This document shows, piece after piece, positions 1-8,961 of a DNA stretch of 64,000 bases. A program made the translations under genes and the position numbers. The notes below the pieces were generated by a model. It did no database searches and had not been told where the DNA came from. It saw only the letters and a program-made list of their open reading frames with translations. Origin of the DNA: CAIKMD01 sp963740675 (GTDB lineage Bacteria > Pseudomonadota > Alphaproteobacteria > ATCC43930 > CGMCC-115725); the NCBI GenBank assembly GCA_963740675.1, contig CAVUFS010000010.1, forward strand, positions 62,001-126,000, in the 5' to 3' direction. Numbering within the stretch: position 1 is the stretch's first letter; each line of letters starts with the position of its first letter.

Positions 1-61
1 CGCGAACGATCGGGCCAAAACCGGCAACGAATAACACGTCGATGTTTTTCGGCGTTTTCAT
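1..61 (-). CDS. 5' end of an unidentified gene, possibly VOC/glyoxalase family (partial)
   Basis: Only the first 20 codons lie in the window; the rest runs off the left edge. The ATG at 61 is fixed by a strong ribosome-binding site, AAGGAG, followed by ATATATCC. The visible N-terminus (MKTPKNIDVLFVAGFGPIV) has a beta-strand leading into a GFGPIV turn, which resembles the start of VOC/glyoxalase-type proteins as I recall them, but 20 residues cannot prove a family. It follows the hydrolase at 209-1075 on the same strand after 147 bp, so the two could be co-transcribed. Confidence 0.5.
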   Translation of the reverse strand, partial: MKTPKNIDVLFVAGFGPIVR

Positions 62-208
62 GGATATATCTCCTTTACCTCACATTAGGCGCGCACGAAC
101 ATTCTCCCCAACGTGCAATCGCCCGCTCGCCGAACCGCTGCAACGTCTCGAGAAAACAGTGGGCGGAGCGCGGGAGATAATTTTGCCGCTCGCGCCCGTC
201 CCTGTCTT

Positions 209-1075
209 CTAGTCGCGCGCAAAACCGACGAGGTCCTCATTGAGCCTTTCCGCATGAGTGAGGGGCAGGCCGTGACCGGCGTCTTCGTAAACCACAAGCC
301 GAGAACCTGCGATCATCGCGGCGGTGTGTGCCCCGGTCTTCTCGAGCGGCGCCGAAAGATCGCCGGCGCCGTGTATGACCAGAGTCGGCACGGTGAATGC
401 CTTCATGTCGCCGGTAAGGTCGGTCGTCAGGTTGCACCGGTTGTAACCGATGCAGGCCGTTAGCGAAGCTTGCAGTACGATGTTAATGCCCCAATCGACC
501 ATCTCTTCCGACGGTTGGGCTGGAGCGAAGAAGGGGGTCGCCATCTCCCGCACGTAGCTCGGACGATCCGCGCGCATCGCCTGCTCCAGCGGATCGACCC
601 ACGCGGCGCCATCCGGATTGGGGGTCGTGCAGGATACCAACGCAATCTTGGCGATCCTCGATGCACCGTAGCGCGTGAGATAGCGCGCGACCTCGCCCGA
701 GCCCATGGAGTGGGCGACCAACACCACGTTTTCCAAGTCGCGGGCGCGCAGAACGGCGTCGAGGTCGTCGGCCAGCGTATCGAAGTCATATCCCGAGACG
801 GCGCGCGAGGACTGCCCGCATCCTCTCTGATCGTAAGCGATGCAGCGCAGGCCGCGACGGAGCAAGGCTTCGGTCTGGTAGTCCCAGAAAGTCGAGGCCA
901 TCGACCAGCCGTGGACGAAGACGACTGGTTGTCCCAGGCCTCGATCCTGAACGAAAAGGCTTTCTCCATCGCGGGTCCTGACAAGATCAGCCGGCCCCGC
1001 GCGGCGCGCTGCTTGGGTTACTTCGGCGGCGGTCGTGTTGGCGGCGAGACGGGGGAGAAGGGGGGATGGGTTCAT
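209..1075 (-). CDS. alpha/beta hydrolase
   Basis: A 288-residue cytoplasmic alpha/beta-hydrolase-fold enzyme. The oxyanion strand VVFVHGWS is near residue 52 and the nucleophile elbow AHSMGSG puts the catalytic Ser at about 123. The acid is likely in GAGDLSAP and the base in DAGHGLPL near the C-terminus. This layout fits non-haem haloperoxidase-like or ester hydrolases; the substrate is not readable. The frame is open for 31 further codons upstream, but the ATG at 1075 is chosen because AAGGAG sits 6 nt before it. It is divergent from the regulator at 1186 across 110 bp, so that regulator probably controls it. Confidence 0.85.
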   Translation of the reverse strand: MNPSPLLPRLAANTTAAEVTQAARRAGPADLVRTRDGESLFVQDRGLGQPVVFVHGWSMASTFWDYQTEALLRRGLRCIAYDQRGCGQSSRAVSGYDFDTLADDLDAVLRARDLENVVLVAHSMGSGEVARYLTRYGASRIAKIALVSCTTPNPDGAAWVDPLEQAMRADRPSYVREMATPFFAPAQPSEEMVDWGINIVLQASLTACIGYNRCNLTTDLTGDMKAFTVPTLVIHGAGDLSAPLEKTGAHTAAMIAGSRLVVYEDAGHGLPLTHAERLNEDLVGFARD

Positions 1076-1185
1076 ATCGAGCTCCTTGGTCAATGTGACG
1101 CGCCAAGCATGATCGAGCTCGCGCGGCAAATCGATTACCTGCCAGGTAATGGAGACATTGCCGCGCATGGGATAGGGTTTGATTT

Positions 1186-1993
1186 ATGACTGTGTCGCCG
1201 TTCCCGTTCGGAGAGCAACTTCGCCGCTGGCGACAACACCGCCGGCTGAGCCAGTTAACTCTGGCACTCGATGCCGAAATATCGACGCGTCATCTGAGCT
1301 TCCTCGAGAACGGTCGAGCCGCGCCAAGCCGCGAGATGGTATTGAGATTGGGCGAACAGCTCGATGTGCCCCTGCGCGAGCTCAACGCGATGCTAAACGC
1401 AGCGGGCTTCGCACCGCTGTTTCGCGAAACGCCGCTGAGCGATAAAGCCATGGCTCCGGCGCGCCACGCCGTCGAGCTCGTGCTCAAGCGTCATGAGCCC
1501 TATCCCGCCTTAGCCATCGATCGTCACTGGAATCTTGTCATGGCCAACGAGGCCGTCGCGCCGCTGTTGGCAGGGGCGACACCTGCGCTACTCGCCCCGC
1601 CCTGCAATGTGCTGCGGCTCAGCCTGCATCCGGACGGTCTTGCGCCACGCATCGTCAACCTTGCCCAATGGCGATCGCATCTCCTTGAGCGATTGAGGAG
1701 GCAGATCTCCGCCACGGCCGATCTCGTTCTCGTCGAACTGATGGAGGAACTGCAAGCCTATCCAGCGCCAGCGGCAGCTCCCAGGCGAAGACACCTTTGC
1801 TTCGGTCGTCGCGCCGCTCAATCTCGCTGTCGGCGACGGCGTGCTCAGCCTTTTCTCGACCACCACGATGTTCGGCGCGCCCTCGGATATCACGCTCACG
1901 GAACTCGCGCTTGAGGCCTTCTTCCCCTTCGACGAGACCACGGCATCGGCGCTTCGGGCCCTTGCGGCGTCACGGGGCATCGGAGCCGCCTAG
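1186..1993 (+). CDS. XRE-family regulator with MmyB-like ligand-binding domain (frameshifted)
   Basis: The N-terminal 60 residues form an XRE helix-turn-helix (LRRWRQHRRLSQLTLALDAE, then STRHLSFLENGRAAPS). The middle matches the MmyB-like ligand-binding domain that follows in this family. After the segment ELQAYPAP the frame becomes nonsense, while the next frame from about 1787 carries the conserved family ending (VVAPLNLAVGDGVLSLFSTT, FGAPSDITLTELALEAFFP) to a TAG at 1991. A one-base shift between about 1763 and 1786 joins them into 268 residues, the usual family length. As read, the product would lose its conserved C-terminus. It is divergent from a hydrolase, the typical target arrangement for such regulators. 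Confidence 0.8.
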
Positions 1994-2047
1994 GATTGGA
2001 TTTGCAGCAGTCGCGGCGCGTGGAGCGCGCTTTTTCTCGATGTCGGC

Positions 2048-2728
2048 TTAGCGCCGTCCGGCGATGCGCCGGACGCGCTGGCGTTCCAGCTCCGGCATCA
2101 GTTCGTCGAGCTTCTCGATAAGCCGCACACCTTCCGGCCATTCGGCCGCGGCGCTGTGGTCTTGCGTTACGGCATAAGAACGGATGCCGGCAGCGATCGC
2201 CGATTTCGCGCCGATGGGTAAATCCTCGACGGCGATCGACAGTTCGTGGGCGCAGCCGCTGCGAACGAGAGCAATGCGATAGGGCTCGGGCTCGGGCTTG
2301 CCGAGTACGACTTCGTCGCCGCCCACCACGATATCGACGAAAGAAGTGAGCCGCGTACGCGCCAGCCACGCACGGCTGCGCGCACCGCTGACAGCGGTGA
2401 CGATGCCAACGCTCCAACCATTGCGGAAGGCGGTCTCGAGTGTCGTCGCGGCGCCGGATGCCGGTGCGATGTCGCGGAAAGCCGCGTCGATCAGCGGGGT
2501 ATAGTGGCGTTGAATTTCAGCGAGGCTGTAGGGCAGCGACCAGCGGCGCTTGAGCAGCGCAACCGCCATCGGCTGGCTGATACCGCTGATGTCGGCGAAG
2601 ACGTCATCGCTCGGCACGACACCGCACAACGCGGCGAAGCGATCGAACGCGGTGCGTAGCATGCCGGCGCTGTCCGCCAGCGTGTTGTCGAGATTGAAGA
2701 AGATGCCGCGCCGGACGTTACGGCTCAT
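2048..2728 (-). CDS. HAD-superfamily phosphatase-like protein with altered nucleophile
   Basis: A 226-residue HAD subfamily IA-like protein. Motif I reads FFNLDNTLADS where active phosphatases have DxDxT, so the nucleophilic first Asp is replaced by Asn while the acid/base Asp is kept. The later motifs look intact: TAVSG (motif II), LGKPEPEPY (motif III Lys) and VEDLPIGAKSA (motif IV). The ATG overlaps the stop of the upstream sugar-acid synthase by 4 bp (ATGA), so translation is coupled. In sialic or pseudaminic acid pathways a HAD enzyme removes the 9-phosphate; the Asn makes catalysis doubtful here. A longer frame upstream is only antisense noise over the synthase. Confidence 0.85.
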   Translation of the reverse strand: MSRNVRRGIFFNLDNTLADSAGMLRTAFDRFAALCGVVPSDDVFADISGISQPMAVALLKRRWSLPYSLAEIQRHYTPLIDAAFRDIAPASGAATTLETAFRNGWSVGIVTAVSGARSRAWLARTRLTSFVDIVVGGDEVVLGKPEPEPYRIALVRSGCAHELSIAVEDLPIGAKSAIAAGIRSYAVTQDHSAAAEWPEGVRLIEKLDELMPELERQRVRRIAGRR

Positions 2729-3798
2729 CGCAGCGCGTCCCCAAGGGCGTCCCACGCGATCGGCTCGCCGCGTGCGATGGCGCGTCGCGCCGGCTTGCCG
2801 ACGATCTCGGGCAGACAGCGTGGCGGCAGACCATGGCCGGGGCGGATGCTGCGCACATTGTCGTGGCTCAGCGCTTCGCCGACGGCGATATCGGTCACGG
2901 CATAGAGCGATCGACGGAAAACGATCGACGGCTCTTCGCGTTTCGACGGGCCGTATTTGACGCCGCCGCGTGCCAGATAAGCTTCGCGGCAGGCTTTGAC
3001 CAGCGCGTCGAGCTGATCGGGCAAACAGGAAAAAGTCGAATCCGCGGTCGCCGGCTCGCGCGCATCGATCACATGCTTCTCGACGATGCAGGCACCGACG
3101 CCGACGGCGATCGCCGCGGGCAAGGTCTCGACCGTGTGGTCGGAATAGCCGATCGGCACATCGAAGCGCTTGATCATATCCGCGATGGTCGCGAGATTGG
3201 CTTCGGCGGGATCGGCGGGATAGGCGCTGTTGCAGCGAAGCAGCGCGATCTCTTTGCCGCCGCCGTGTTTGGCTGCGTCGTACGCGATCTGGATGTCGGC
3301 GAGGGTGCAGAGACCGGTCGAGATGATCACCGGCTTGCCGGTTGCGGCACAGGCGGCGATGAGATCCGTATCGACCGCTTCGAAAGACGCGATCTTGTAA
3401 GCAGGCGCGCCCAGCTTCTCGAGCAGCTCCAGCGAATCCTGACCGAAGATGGAAGCGAAAGCCGGAATGCCGCGCGTCTTGGCGTGGGCGAAAAGCTCGC
3501 CGAACCAATCGAACGGCGTCGCCGCCTCTTGATAGAGCGCGTGCAGGCGCCGGCCCTTCCAGGGGTTGTCGCCTTGAATAAGGAAATCGGCGCGCTCGCT
3601 GTCGAGCGTCATGCTGTCGGCGGTATAGGCCTGAAACTTCACCGCATCCGCGCCTTTTTCGGCAGCGATGTCGATGATGCGCTTGGCGCGCGCGAGGTCG
3701 CCGCCGTGATTGGCGGAGACTTCTGCGATGATATAGGGCGGCGCGTCTGGACCGATCCGGCGGCCGGCGATGGTGATGGATTGCACGGGAATTCGCAC
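2725..3798 (-). CDS. pseudaminic acid / N-acetylneuraminate synthase (PseI/NeuB family)
   Basis: A 357-residue NeuB-family enzyme that condenses phosphoenolpyruvate with an amino sugar to make a nonulosonic acid. The TIM-barrel part begins with PYIIAEVSANHGGD (Glu, Asn and His of the active site) and contains YKIASFE, ISTGLCTLADIQ and IGYSDHT. The C-terminal SAF/antifreeze-like domain includes VRSIRPGHGLPPR. The segment DSTFSCLPDQL resembles PseI more than NeuAc synthases, so a pseudaminic-type product is my preference. It is followed by the HAD gene with a 4-bp overlap. No NeuA/PseF, epimerase or aminotransferase is nearby, so it is orphaned from the rest of a nonulosonate pathway. Confidence 0.88.
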   Translation of the reverse strand: MRIPVQSITIAGRRIGPDAPPYIIAEVSANHGGDLARAKRIIDIAAEKGADAVKFQAYTADSMTLDSERADFLIQGDNPWKGRRLHALYQEAATPFDWFGELFAHAKTRGIPAFASIFGQDSLELLEKLGAPAYKIASFEAVDTDLIAACAATGKPVIISTGLCTLADIQIAYDAAKHGGGKEIALLRCNSAYPADPAEANLATIADMIKRFDVPIGYSDHTVETLPAAIAVGVGACIVEKHVIDAREPATADSTFSCLPDQLDALVKACREAYLARGGVKYGPSKREEPSIVFRRSLYAVTDIAVGEALSHDNVRSIRPGHGLPPRCLPEIVGKPARRAIARGEPIAWDALGDALR

Positions 3799-3940
3799 CT
3801 ATTCGCTATTTCGAAAAGCTTCGCCCCTTATGCTTAAAAAGCGGTGAATACCTCCCGTAAATGTCGTCCGATCAAGGACTTTGACCCGCCCCGCGGGCCG
3901 GCGGTACCATCATGCTCAGCATAAAAGGGAGGCTTTTTTC

Positions 3941-5672
3941 ATGGACGAATCCCCGTTTCCGTCGACCGGGCAGCAAGGGACCGAAAGCGCCGCGGAAGTA
4001 CTGCTGCGCTCCCTCAAAGCCAGCGGCATCGATCACCTGCTTCGTCAATCCCGGCACCGATTTCGCGCCGCTGATCGAGGGCATCGTCCATAGCCAGCGC
4101 AAAGGCGCGGCGATACCGAAGCCAATGGTGATCACGCACGAGAATTGCGCCGTCGCCATGGCGCATGGCTATTACATGGTCACCGGCAAGCCCCAGGCGG
4201 TGATGGTGCACACCAATGTCGGCACCGCCAATACGCTGAACTGCCTCGCCGATGCTTGCCGCGAGAATGTGCCCATCCTGCTGATGGCCGGCCGCAACCC
4301 GATCACGGAGGAAGGCGTGCTCGGCTCGCGCGGCGGTCCGATCCATTGGGGCCAGGAAATGTTCGACCAGGCCGGCATGCTGCGCGAATTCGTCAAATGG
4401 GATTACGAGATGCGCCTGCCGATGCAGGCCGACGAGCTCGTGCCGCGCGCGCTTGAAGTGATGATGACGGCGCCGCGCGGCTCGGCCTATCTAACGCTGC
4501 CGCGTGAGGCGCTGGGCGGCATGTTCCCGCCCTCGAACCGGCCGGATAAGCCGCGCGTCCATCCCTCGCAGCCTTATCCCGATCCGAATGCGGTGAAGAG
4601 CCTCGTCGGCATGCTCGCCAAGGCCGAGCGGCCGATGATCATCACCTCGGCGGCGGGTCGGACCATCGCGGGCGCCGAGGCGCTGGCACGTGTCGCCGAG
4701 CGGTTCGCGCTGCCGGTCGTCTCGTTCAATTCGCGCTACGTCAATCTGCCGACCAGCCACTCCATGAATATGGGTGCGATGCCGCGGCCGCTGCTCGACG
4801 ATGCCGATCTCATCATCGTGCTCGATTGCGACGTGCCTTGGTATCCGTCGCAGGAAAGCCCGCCGGCCGGCTGTCGCGTCGTCCATATCAACGACGACCC
4901 GGCCTTCTCGCGCTATCCGATCCGCAACTTCCCCAGCAATCTCGCGATCACCGCCGAAACCGCGGCGGCGCTCGCCGCGCTTGAGGTGGGGCTTGCGGAA
5001 GCGGGCGTCGACAAATTGCCGACCACCGCAACGCGGCGCGGCAAGCTCGCCGAGCGCTGGAAGGCGATGCGCGGCGCGTGGAAAGGCATGGTCGAGAAAG
5101 CAGCGGCACAGCCGACGATCAAGCTCGACTATCTCAACCACTGCCTCGGCCAAGCGGTCGGGCCGGATGCGATCATCGTCAATGAATATTGGGTGCGGTC
5201 CGATCTCTGCGGCCGCGAGAAGCCGGGGACTTATTTCGGCTCGAGTCCCGCGGGTGGTCTCGGCTGGGGCCTCGGCGCCGCGCTCGGTGCGAAGCTCGCG
5301 AAGCCCGATGCGCTGGTGGTCTCGGCCATGGGCGACGGCGCGTACATGTTTGCCAATCCGACCGCGTGTCATTGGGTCGGCCAGGCACATAACCTGCCGG
5401 TGCTCACGGTCATCAACAACAACGCGATCTACGGCGCCGTGCGCCGCGCGACGCTCGGCATGTATGAGAAAGGCGTCGCGCAGCAGAAAGACGACGCTAT
5501 GACCCTCGCCGATTTGCAGCCGTCACCAGCTTTCGAGAAGCTGATCGAGGCAAGCGGCGGCTACGGCGAAAAGGTCGAGAACCCAGCCGATCTGCCCGGT
5601 GCCCTCGCGCGTGCGGTGAAAGAGGTGCGCAATGGCCGTCAGGCGCTGCTCAACGTGATCACGACGCTCTGA
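3941..5672 (+). CDS. thiamine pyrophosphate-requiring enzyme, acetolactate synthase/benzoylformate decarboxylase-like (frameshifted)
   Basis: A ThDP-dependent decarboxylase/ligase of about 576 residues once joined. The Glu that activates ThDP is in VITHENCAVAMAHGYYM, and the C-terminal cofactor motif runs from SAMGDGAYMFANP to TVINNNAIYGA (GDG...NN). The true start is ATG 3941, preceded by AAAGGGAGG. That frame gives SAAEVLLRSLKASGIDHL and then breaks; the next frame resumes with FVNPGTDFAPLIEGIV. One extra base near 4037-4041 explains it. It converges on gentisate dioxygenase and is divergent from the NeuB-like gene. A role in oxo-acid metabolism of aromatic compounds is inferred; an acetolactate synthase role is less likely because no small subunit is nearby. 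Confidence 0.85.
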
Positions 5673-5683
5673 CGACGACAACA

Positions 5684-5769
5684 CTCGTCATTACGAGGAG
5701 CGCAGCGACGAAGCAATCCAGAGCATCACGTGAAATGCTAGATTGCTTCGCTCCGCTCGCAATGACGAG
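5684..5769. repeat. palindromic intergenic repeat, CGTCATT...AATGACG type, copy 1
   Basis: An 86-bp imperfect inverted repeat between two converging genes. It opens CTCGTCATTACGAGGAGCG and closes GCTCGCAATGACGAG, with AGCAATCCAGAGCATCACG and a matching AGATTGCTTCG arm inside. The same ends recur at 33439-33520 and 58985-59014. Such elements are frequent in alphaproteobacterial intergenic DNA. Confidence 0.75.
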
Positions 5770-5784
5770 GTAGAGGCAGAAATA

Positions 5785-5815
5785 AAAAAGGCGGCAGTTA
5801 ACTGCCGCCTTTTGC
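5785..5815. terminator. bidirectional intrinsic terminator
   Basis: A perfect hairpin GGCGGCAGTTAACTGCCGCC at 5790-5809 is flanked by a run of A on the left and TTTTGCTTTTT on the right. It can therefore stop transcription in both directions between the converging ThDP enzyme and gentisate dioxygenase genes. Confidence 0.9.
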
Positions 5816-5836
5816 TTTTTGTGCCCGAAACGCGCG

Positions 5837-6901
5837 TTACGCGTTGCCGCGTTGCTCGCGGAAGAAGTCGAGCTTTTCCTGGGAGACGCGGTCGGAGAAG
5901 CTGAACACCACGGCGTCGGACGTCGCCTCGTGCTCGTGATAGAGCCAGCTCGGCACGGTCCAGACGTCATGCGGTCCCCATTCGAAGACCTTGTCGCCGA
6001 TGCGCGTCTTGCCGGTGCCTTCGACGCAAACGAAGACCACGCCGTCGGTCGAGCGATAGGGCATCGATTTGAAGCCCTTCGGCAAGAGCGACATCCAGGT
6101 CGAGATCGTCGGCATCGCCCAGCCACCGTCGATCGGATTGACGAACTTCATCTTGTAGCCGAAGCACGGATCAATCGGATGGAACTTCGCCATCTTGTCG
6201 AGCGCCTCGCGCGAGCGCGCATAGGGATAGTTGAAGATCGGCGTCGTCTGGCTCGACGGCTTGTAATCGACCGGCAGCAGGTTGAAGGCGAATTCGGCAT
6301 CGGCAGCGCCTTCCGGCCGCGTTACCGGATGCGTCTTATCGGGATAGCCGTCGCGGAACCCGGCATCCATCAGGTTGACCAGATGCATGTCGAGCCCGTC
6401 GAGCCACACCATCGGCTCCTGGCTGAGATTGCCGTGATCGTGCCACGTCCAGGACGGCGTGATCACGAAATCGCCCGGCGACATCATCGTGCGCTCGCCC
6501 GAGACGGCGGTATAGGCGTTCTTGCCCTCGATCACGAAGCGCAGAGCCGAGGCGACATGGCGATGGGCGGGCGCGACTTCGCCCGGCAGGATTGTCTGGA
6601 GGCCGGCAAAGAGGCTGCGGGTGATGCGCGATTCGCCCTTCATGCCGGGGTTCTCGAGCACCAGGACGCGGCGCTCGGCTTCCTCGGCGGTGATGATCTT
6701 GCACGCCTCCATCAGATAGGGGCGGACCTCGTTCCACTTCCAGATGGCCGGTACGCAGGGGCTCTTCGGTTCGTCGAGCACCAGGCCGCCGAGAACGCGC
6801 CACAGCGGTGCCAGGTTACCGCCGCTGGCGCGGCTGTAGAATTCTTCGCGGCCCTTCTCGGCCTCGCGGTTTACGGTATGGGCAAAGCCGTCGTCAGCCA
6901 T
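5837..6901 (-). CDS. gentisate 1,2-dioxygenase (cupin)
   Basis: A 354-residue bicupin of the gentisate 1,2-dioxygenase family, which opens the ring of gentisate between C1 and C2 to give maleylpyruvate using Fe(II). The N-terminal cupin has APAHRHVASALRF (His at about 113 and 115) and SWTWHDHGN (His at about 154/156) as metal ligands. The second cupin has EWGPHDVWTVPSW and LYHEHEA. Length is typical. 1-Hydroxy-2-naphthoate or salicylate dioxygenases share this fold, so the exact substrate is inferred. A small membrane-protein gene lies 110 bp upstream on the same strand; the maleylpyruvate isomerase and hydrolase expected downstream are not adjacent. Confidence 0.87.
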   Translation of the reverse strand: MADDGFAHTVNREAEKGREEFYSRASGGNLAPLWRVLGGLVLDEPKSPCVPAIWKWNEVRPYLMEACKIITAEEAERRVLVLENPGMKGESRITRSLFAGLQTILPGEVAPAHRHVASALRFVIEGKNAYTAVSGERTMMSPGDFVITPSWTWHDHGNLSQEPMVWLDGLDMHLVNLMDAGFRDGYPDKTHPVTRPEGAADAEFAFNLLPVDYKPSSQTTPIFNYPYARSREALDKMAKFHPIDPCFGYKMKFVNPIDGGWAMPTISTWMSLLPKGFKSMPYRSTDGVVFVCVEGTGKTRIGDKVFEWGPHDVWTVPSWLYHEHEATSDAVVFSFSDRVSQEKLDFFREQRGNA

Positions 6902-7011
6902 CGGAAACTCCTCGCAAATTTCGAGCGTCGCCCGCGCAAAAAGCGCGAATTTCGGCGCAAAAAGGGTTCTTCACTCGATATTGAACCCGCCCAGGCGGGA
7001 GTCAAGCGTGG

Positions 7012-7230
7012 CTAGCGGCGCTTGGCGGCCGGCAAATCGTCGATCGCGTGACCGAGCGTGACGCGGTTGTAGATCGCGTTGGCAATCGCGCCCAGGATGA
7101 TCAAGAAGGGGATCAGCAGGGCAAAAGCCAAACGCACCAGCCCCGGATGCATGAACATGCGTGCGGTCACCAAAAGCGCTTCGAGCACGGCGATCGTTAG
7201 CCACAGGACATTGCTGAAATTGAGGGTCAC
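7012..7230 (-). CDS. small two-helix membrane protein, unknown function
   Basis: A 72-residue protein starting at GTG 7230. It has two hydrophobic stretches (VLWLTIAVLEALLVTARMFM and LAFALLIPFLIILGAIAN) and a short charged tail (DDLPAAKRR), so it is predicted to be an integral inner-membrane protein. I do not recognise the family. It sits just upstream of gentisate dioxygenase on the same strand and may share its transcript. Confidence 0.55.
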   Translation of the reverse strand: MTLNFSNVLWLTIAVLEALLVTARMFMHPGLVRLAFALLIPFLIILGAIANAIYNRVTLGHAIDDLPAAKRR

Positions 7231-7351
7231 GGCCTCGCCTATGAGGTTGCGTTGCTCGCTCCGGGGGAGAGTCTAAGTTTTTGTGCGCCGTCATGCAATC
7301 ATGCATGAAAGCGGCAAAAATGGCCGTTACCTGCGGCCTACGATCGGTGAT

Positions 7352-8776
7352 TTAGGCGGCGGGGGCGTGCAAGGCCGCGGTGACCTGGCGCATCAGCGCC
7401 GTCGAGCGGTCATCGTCGAAGAGCTCGCCGTAAAGGTCGGCGACGGTACGCGCTTGCGCTTCGATCACGGCGGCATGGCCGGGCGCCGTGCGCACCGCTT
7501 CGCAAAGATCGATGATGCGATCATCGATTTCTTCGGCCAGCGCGGCGATCGCCTCATGCGCGGTCTTGGCGAAACCATGACGCTCGCCGCGTTGCGTCAG
7601 CAGCTTCAAGAAACCGGCGGTCTCGCTCGCGAGATTGATTGCGTCGCGGCTCGGCGCCGCCGAAAGATCGGGGCCATGGCCGGGATGCTCCACCCGCGGC
7701 AACAACGCCAGGATGAGCTCGGCGAACCGGTTGAGAAAAATCTCGTCGAGTGCATCGGCGACATCGGTGCGGCTTCTGAGAATCGCGATGCCCCATGGCG
7801 AATCCCGGCGCACGCCGATCTCGCTCAGCACGCCTTCCGATTCATCGAGATAGTGAATGAGCGCGTCGCCGAGCGGGCGCGGCGCGGGCAATGGCCCGCG
7901 TCGCGGCATCTGCAACAGCAACACGCGCGCCGAACGCTCGACCTCGCCGATCAAGCGCGCGCCGACGCAGTAGAGTTCGGTATTTGCGACCAGTGTGTCG
8001 TTCGGCTTCCACGACAACGCCCGGCCGAGACGCAGGATTTGATGCGAATGGTGCAGCCGGTTGAGCACGGCGAGAGCGAGGAACCGGGCATCCATGCCGT
8101 GGCTTTCGGAAAGCGCGAGATAGTCCTTCTTCAAAAGGGTGATGCAATCGGGCGTCAGATCGGTGATGCGTCGCTCTTCGAGCAAGCCGAGCCGCGCCGA
8201 AACACGCTGCAGCGTTTTCATCGTCGCGCTGAGCGGCTTTGCGAGCGTCAGCACATGGGCGATGACATCAACATCGCGCGCGACCAATTCGGGCAGCAGC
8301 TTGCGCAGCGCTAGCGGCGGCTTCGACTTGGCCAGTTCCGCGCCCAAGGCAGCCGACCAACGCGCCGCCGCTTCCCACGCCTCGTGCTGCAACGTCTCGA
8401 GATGCGGCACGGCCGCGCCAAGTTGCTCGCGCAACCGGGTCTCGAAAGCTTGCACCTCGTCGCCGGCGATCAGCGCGATCGCCCGCCACCAACGGGACAG
8501 CGAGCTGCGCGGGACCAGCCCTTCAAGACGCGGATCGTCGTCGCGGTCGGTCAGGAAATCGTCGAAACCGGAACAGATCAGACGCTGGAGCGTCGGCACG
8601 CGGGGTGGCTTCGCGATGCGAAGCATCGGGCGCAGCGCTTCGAGGATCGGCTCGCAGGGCATGGCTTCCGTCTCGCGGCCCAAGGCGCGGTCGAGCTCCA
8701 CCGCCCGGGCAAGCTCGGTGGCTTGCTGCGGCGACAGGCGCCCGAGAACCGTCTGCAGTTGCGCGGTCTTATCCAT
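7352..8776 (-). CDS. conserved hypothetical protein, helix-rich, 474 aa
   Basis: A long, mostly alpha-helical, soluble protein with no motif I can assign. It is rich in Leu, Ala and Arg, with repeated amphipathic helices (for example ATELARAVELDRALGRETEA) and no signal peptide or membrane segment. Codon use matches the neighbouring genes, and no frame break is seen over 1.4 kb, which supports it as real. It is divergent from the transglycosylase gene across 185 bp. No function is proposed. Confidence 0.75.
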   Translation of the reverse strand: MDKTAQLQTVLGRLSPQQATELARAVELDRALGRETEAMPCEPILEALRPMLRIAKPPRVPTLQRLICSGFDDFLTDRDDDPRLEGLVPRSSLSRWWRAIALIAGDEVQAFETRLREQLGAAVPHLETLQHEAWEAAARWSAALGAELAKSKPPLALRKLLPELVARDVDVIAHVLTLAKPLSATMKTLQRVSARLGLLEERRITDLTPDCITLLKKDYLALSESHGMDARFLALAVLNRLHHSHQILRLGRALSWKPNDTLVANTELYCVGARLIGEVERSARVLLLQMPRRGPLPAPRPLGDALIHYLDESEGVLSEIGVRRDSPWGIAILRSRTDVADALDEIFLNRFAELILALLPRVEHPGHGPDLSAAPSRDAINLASETAGFLKLLTQRGERHGFAKTAHEAIAALAEEIDDRIIDLCEAVRTAPGHAAVIEAQARTVADLYGELFDDDRSTALMRQVTAALHAPAA

Positions 8777-8961
8777 GCTCGGGCAAGGGTCGGGGGCAGT
8801 TGGTTAACCCCGGCTTAAATCTCGCTCGAATTTCCAAACCCCTGCCCTCAGGCGTCAGCGCGGCCGGGCTTGCCTACCCCGTCCCAGGGCGGGATACTGG
8901 CAGCAACCAGCCGCCGTGACCGGGGTTGGAAGGTTAGCTTCGTCAACGATAGCGGCGTGTC

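Noticed and set aside
2729..3508. Upstream extension of the HAD frame
   Set aside because: The extra 260 codons are Arg-rich noise opposite phase to the synthase; the ATG at 2728 overlapping the synthase stop is the natural start.
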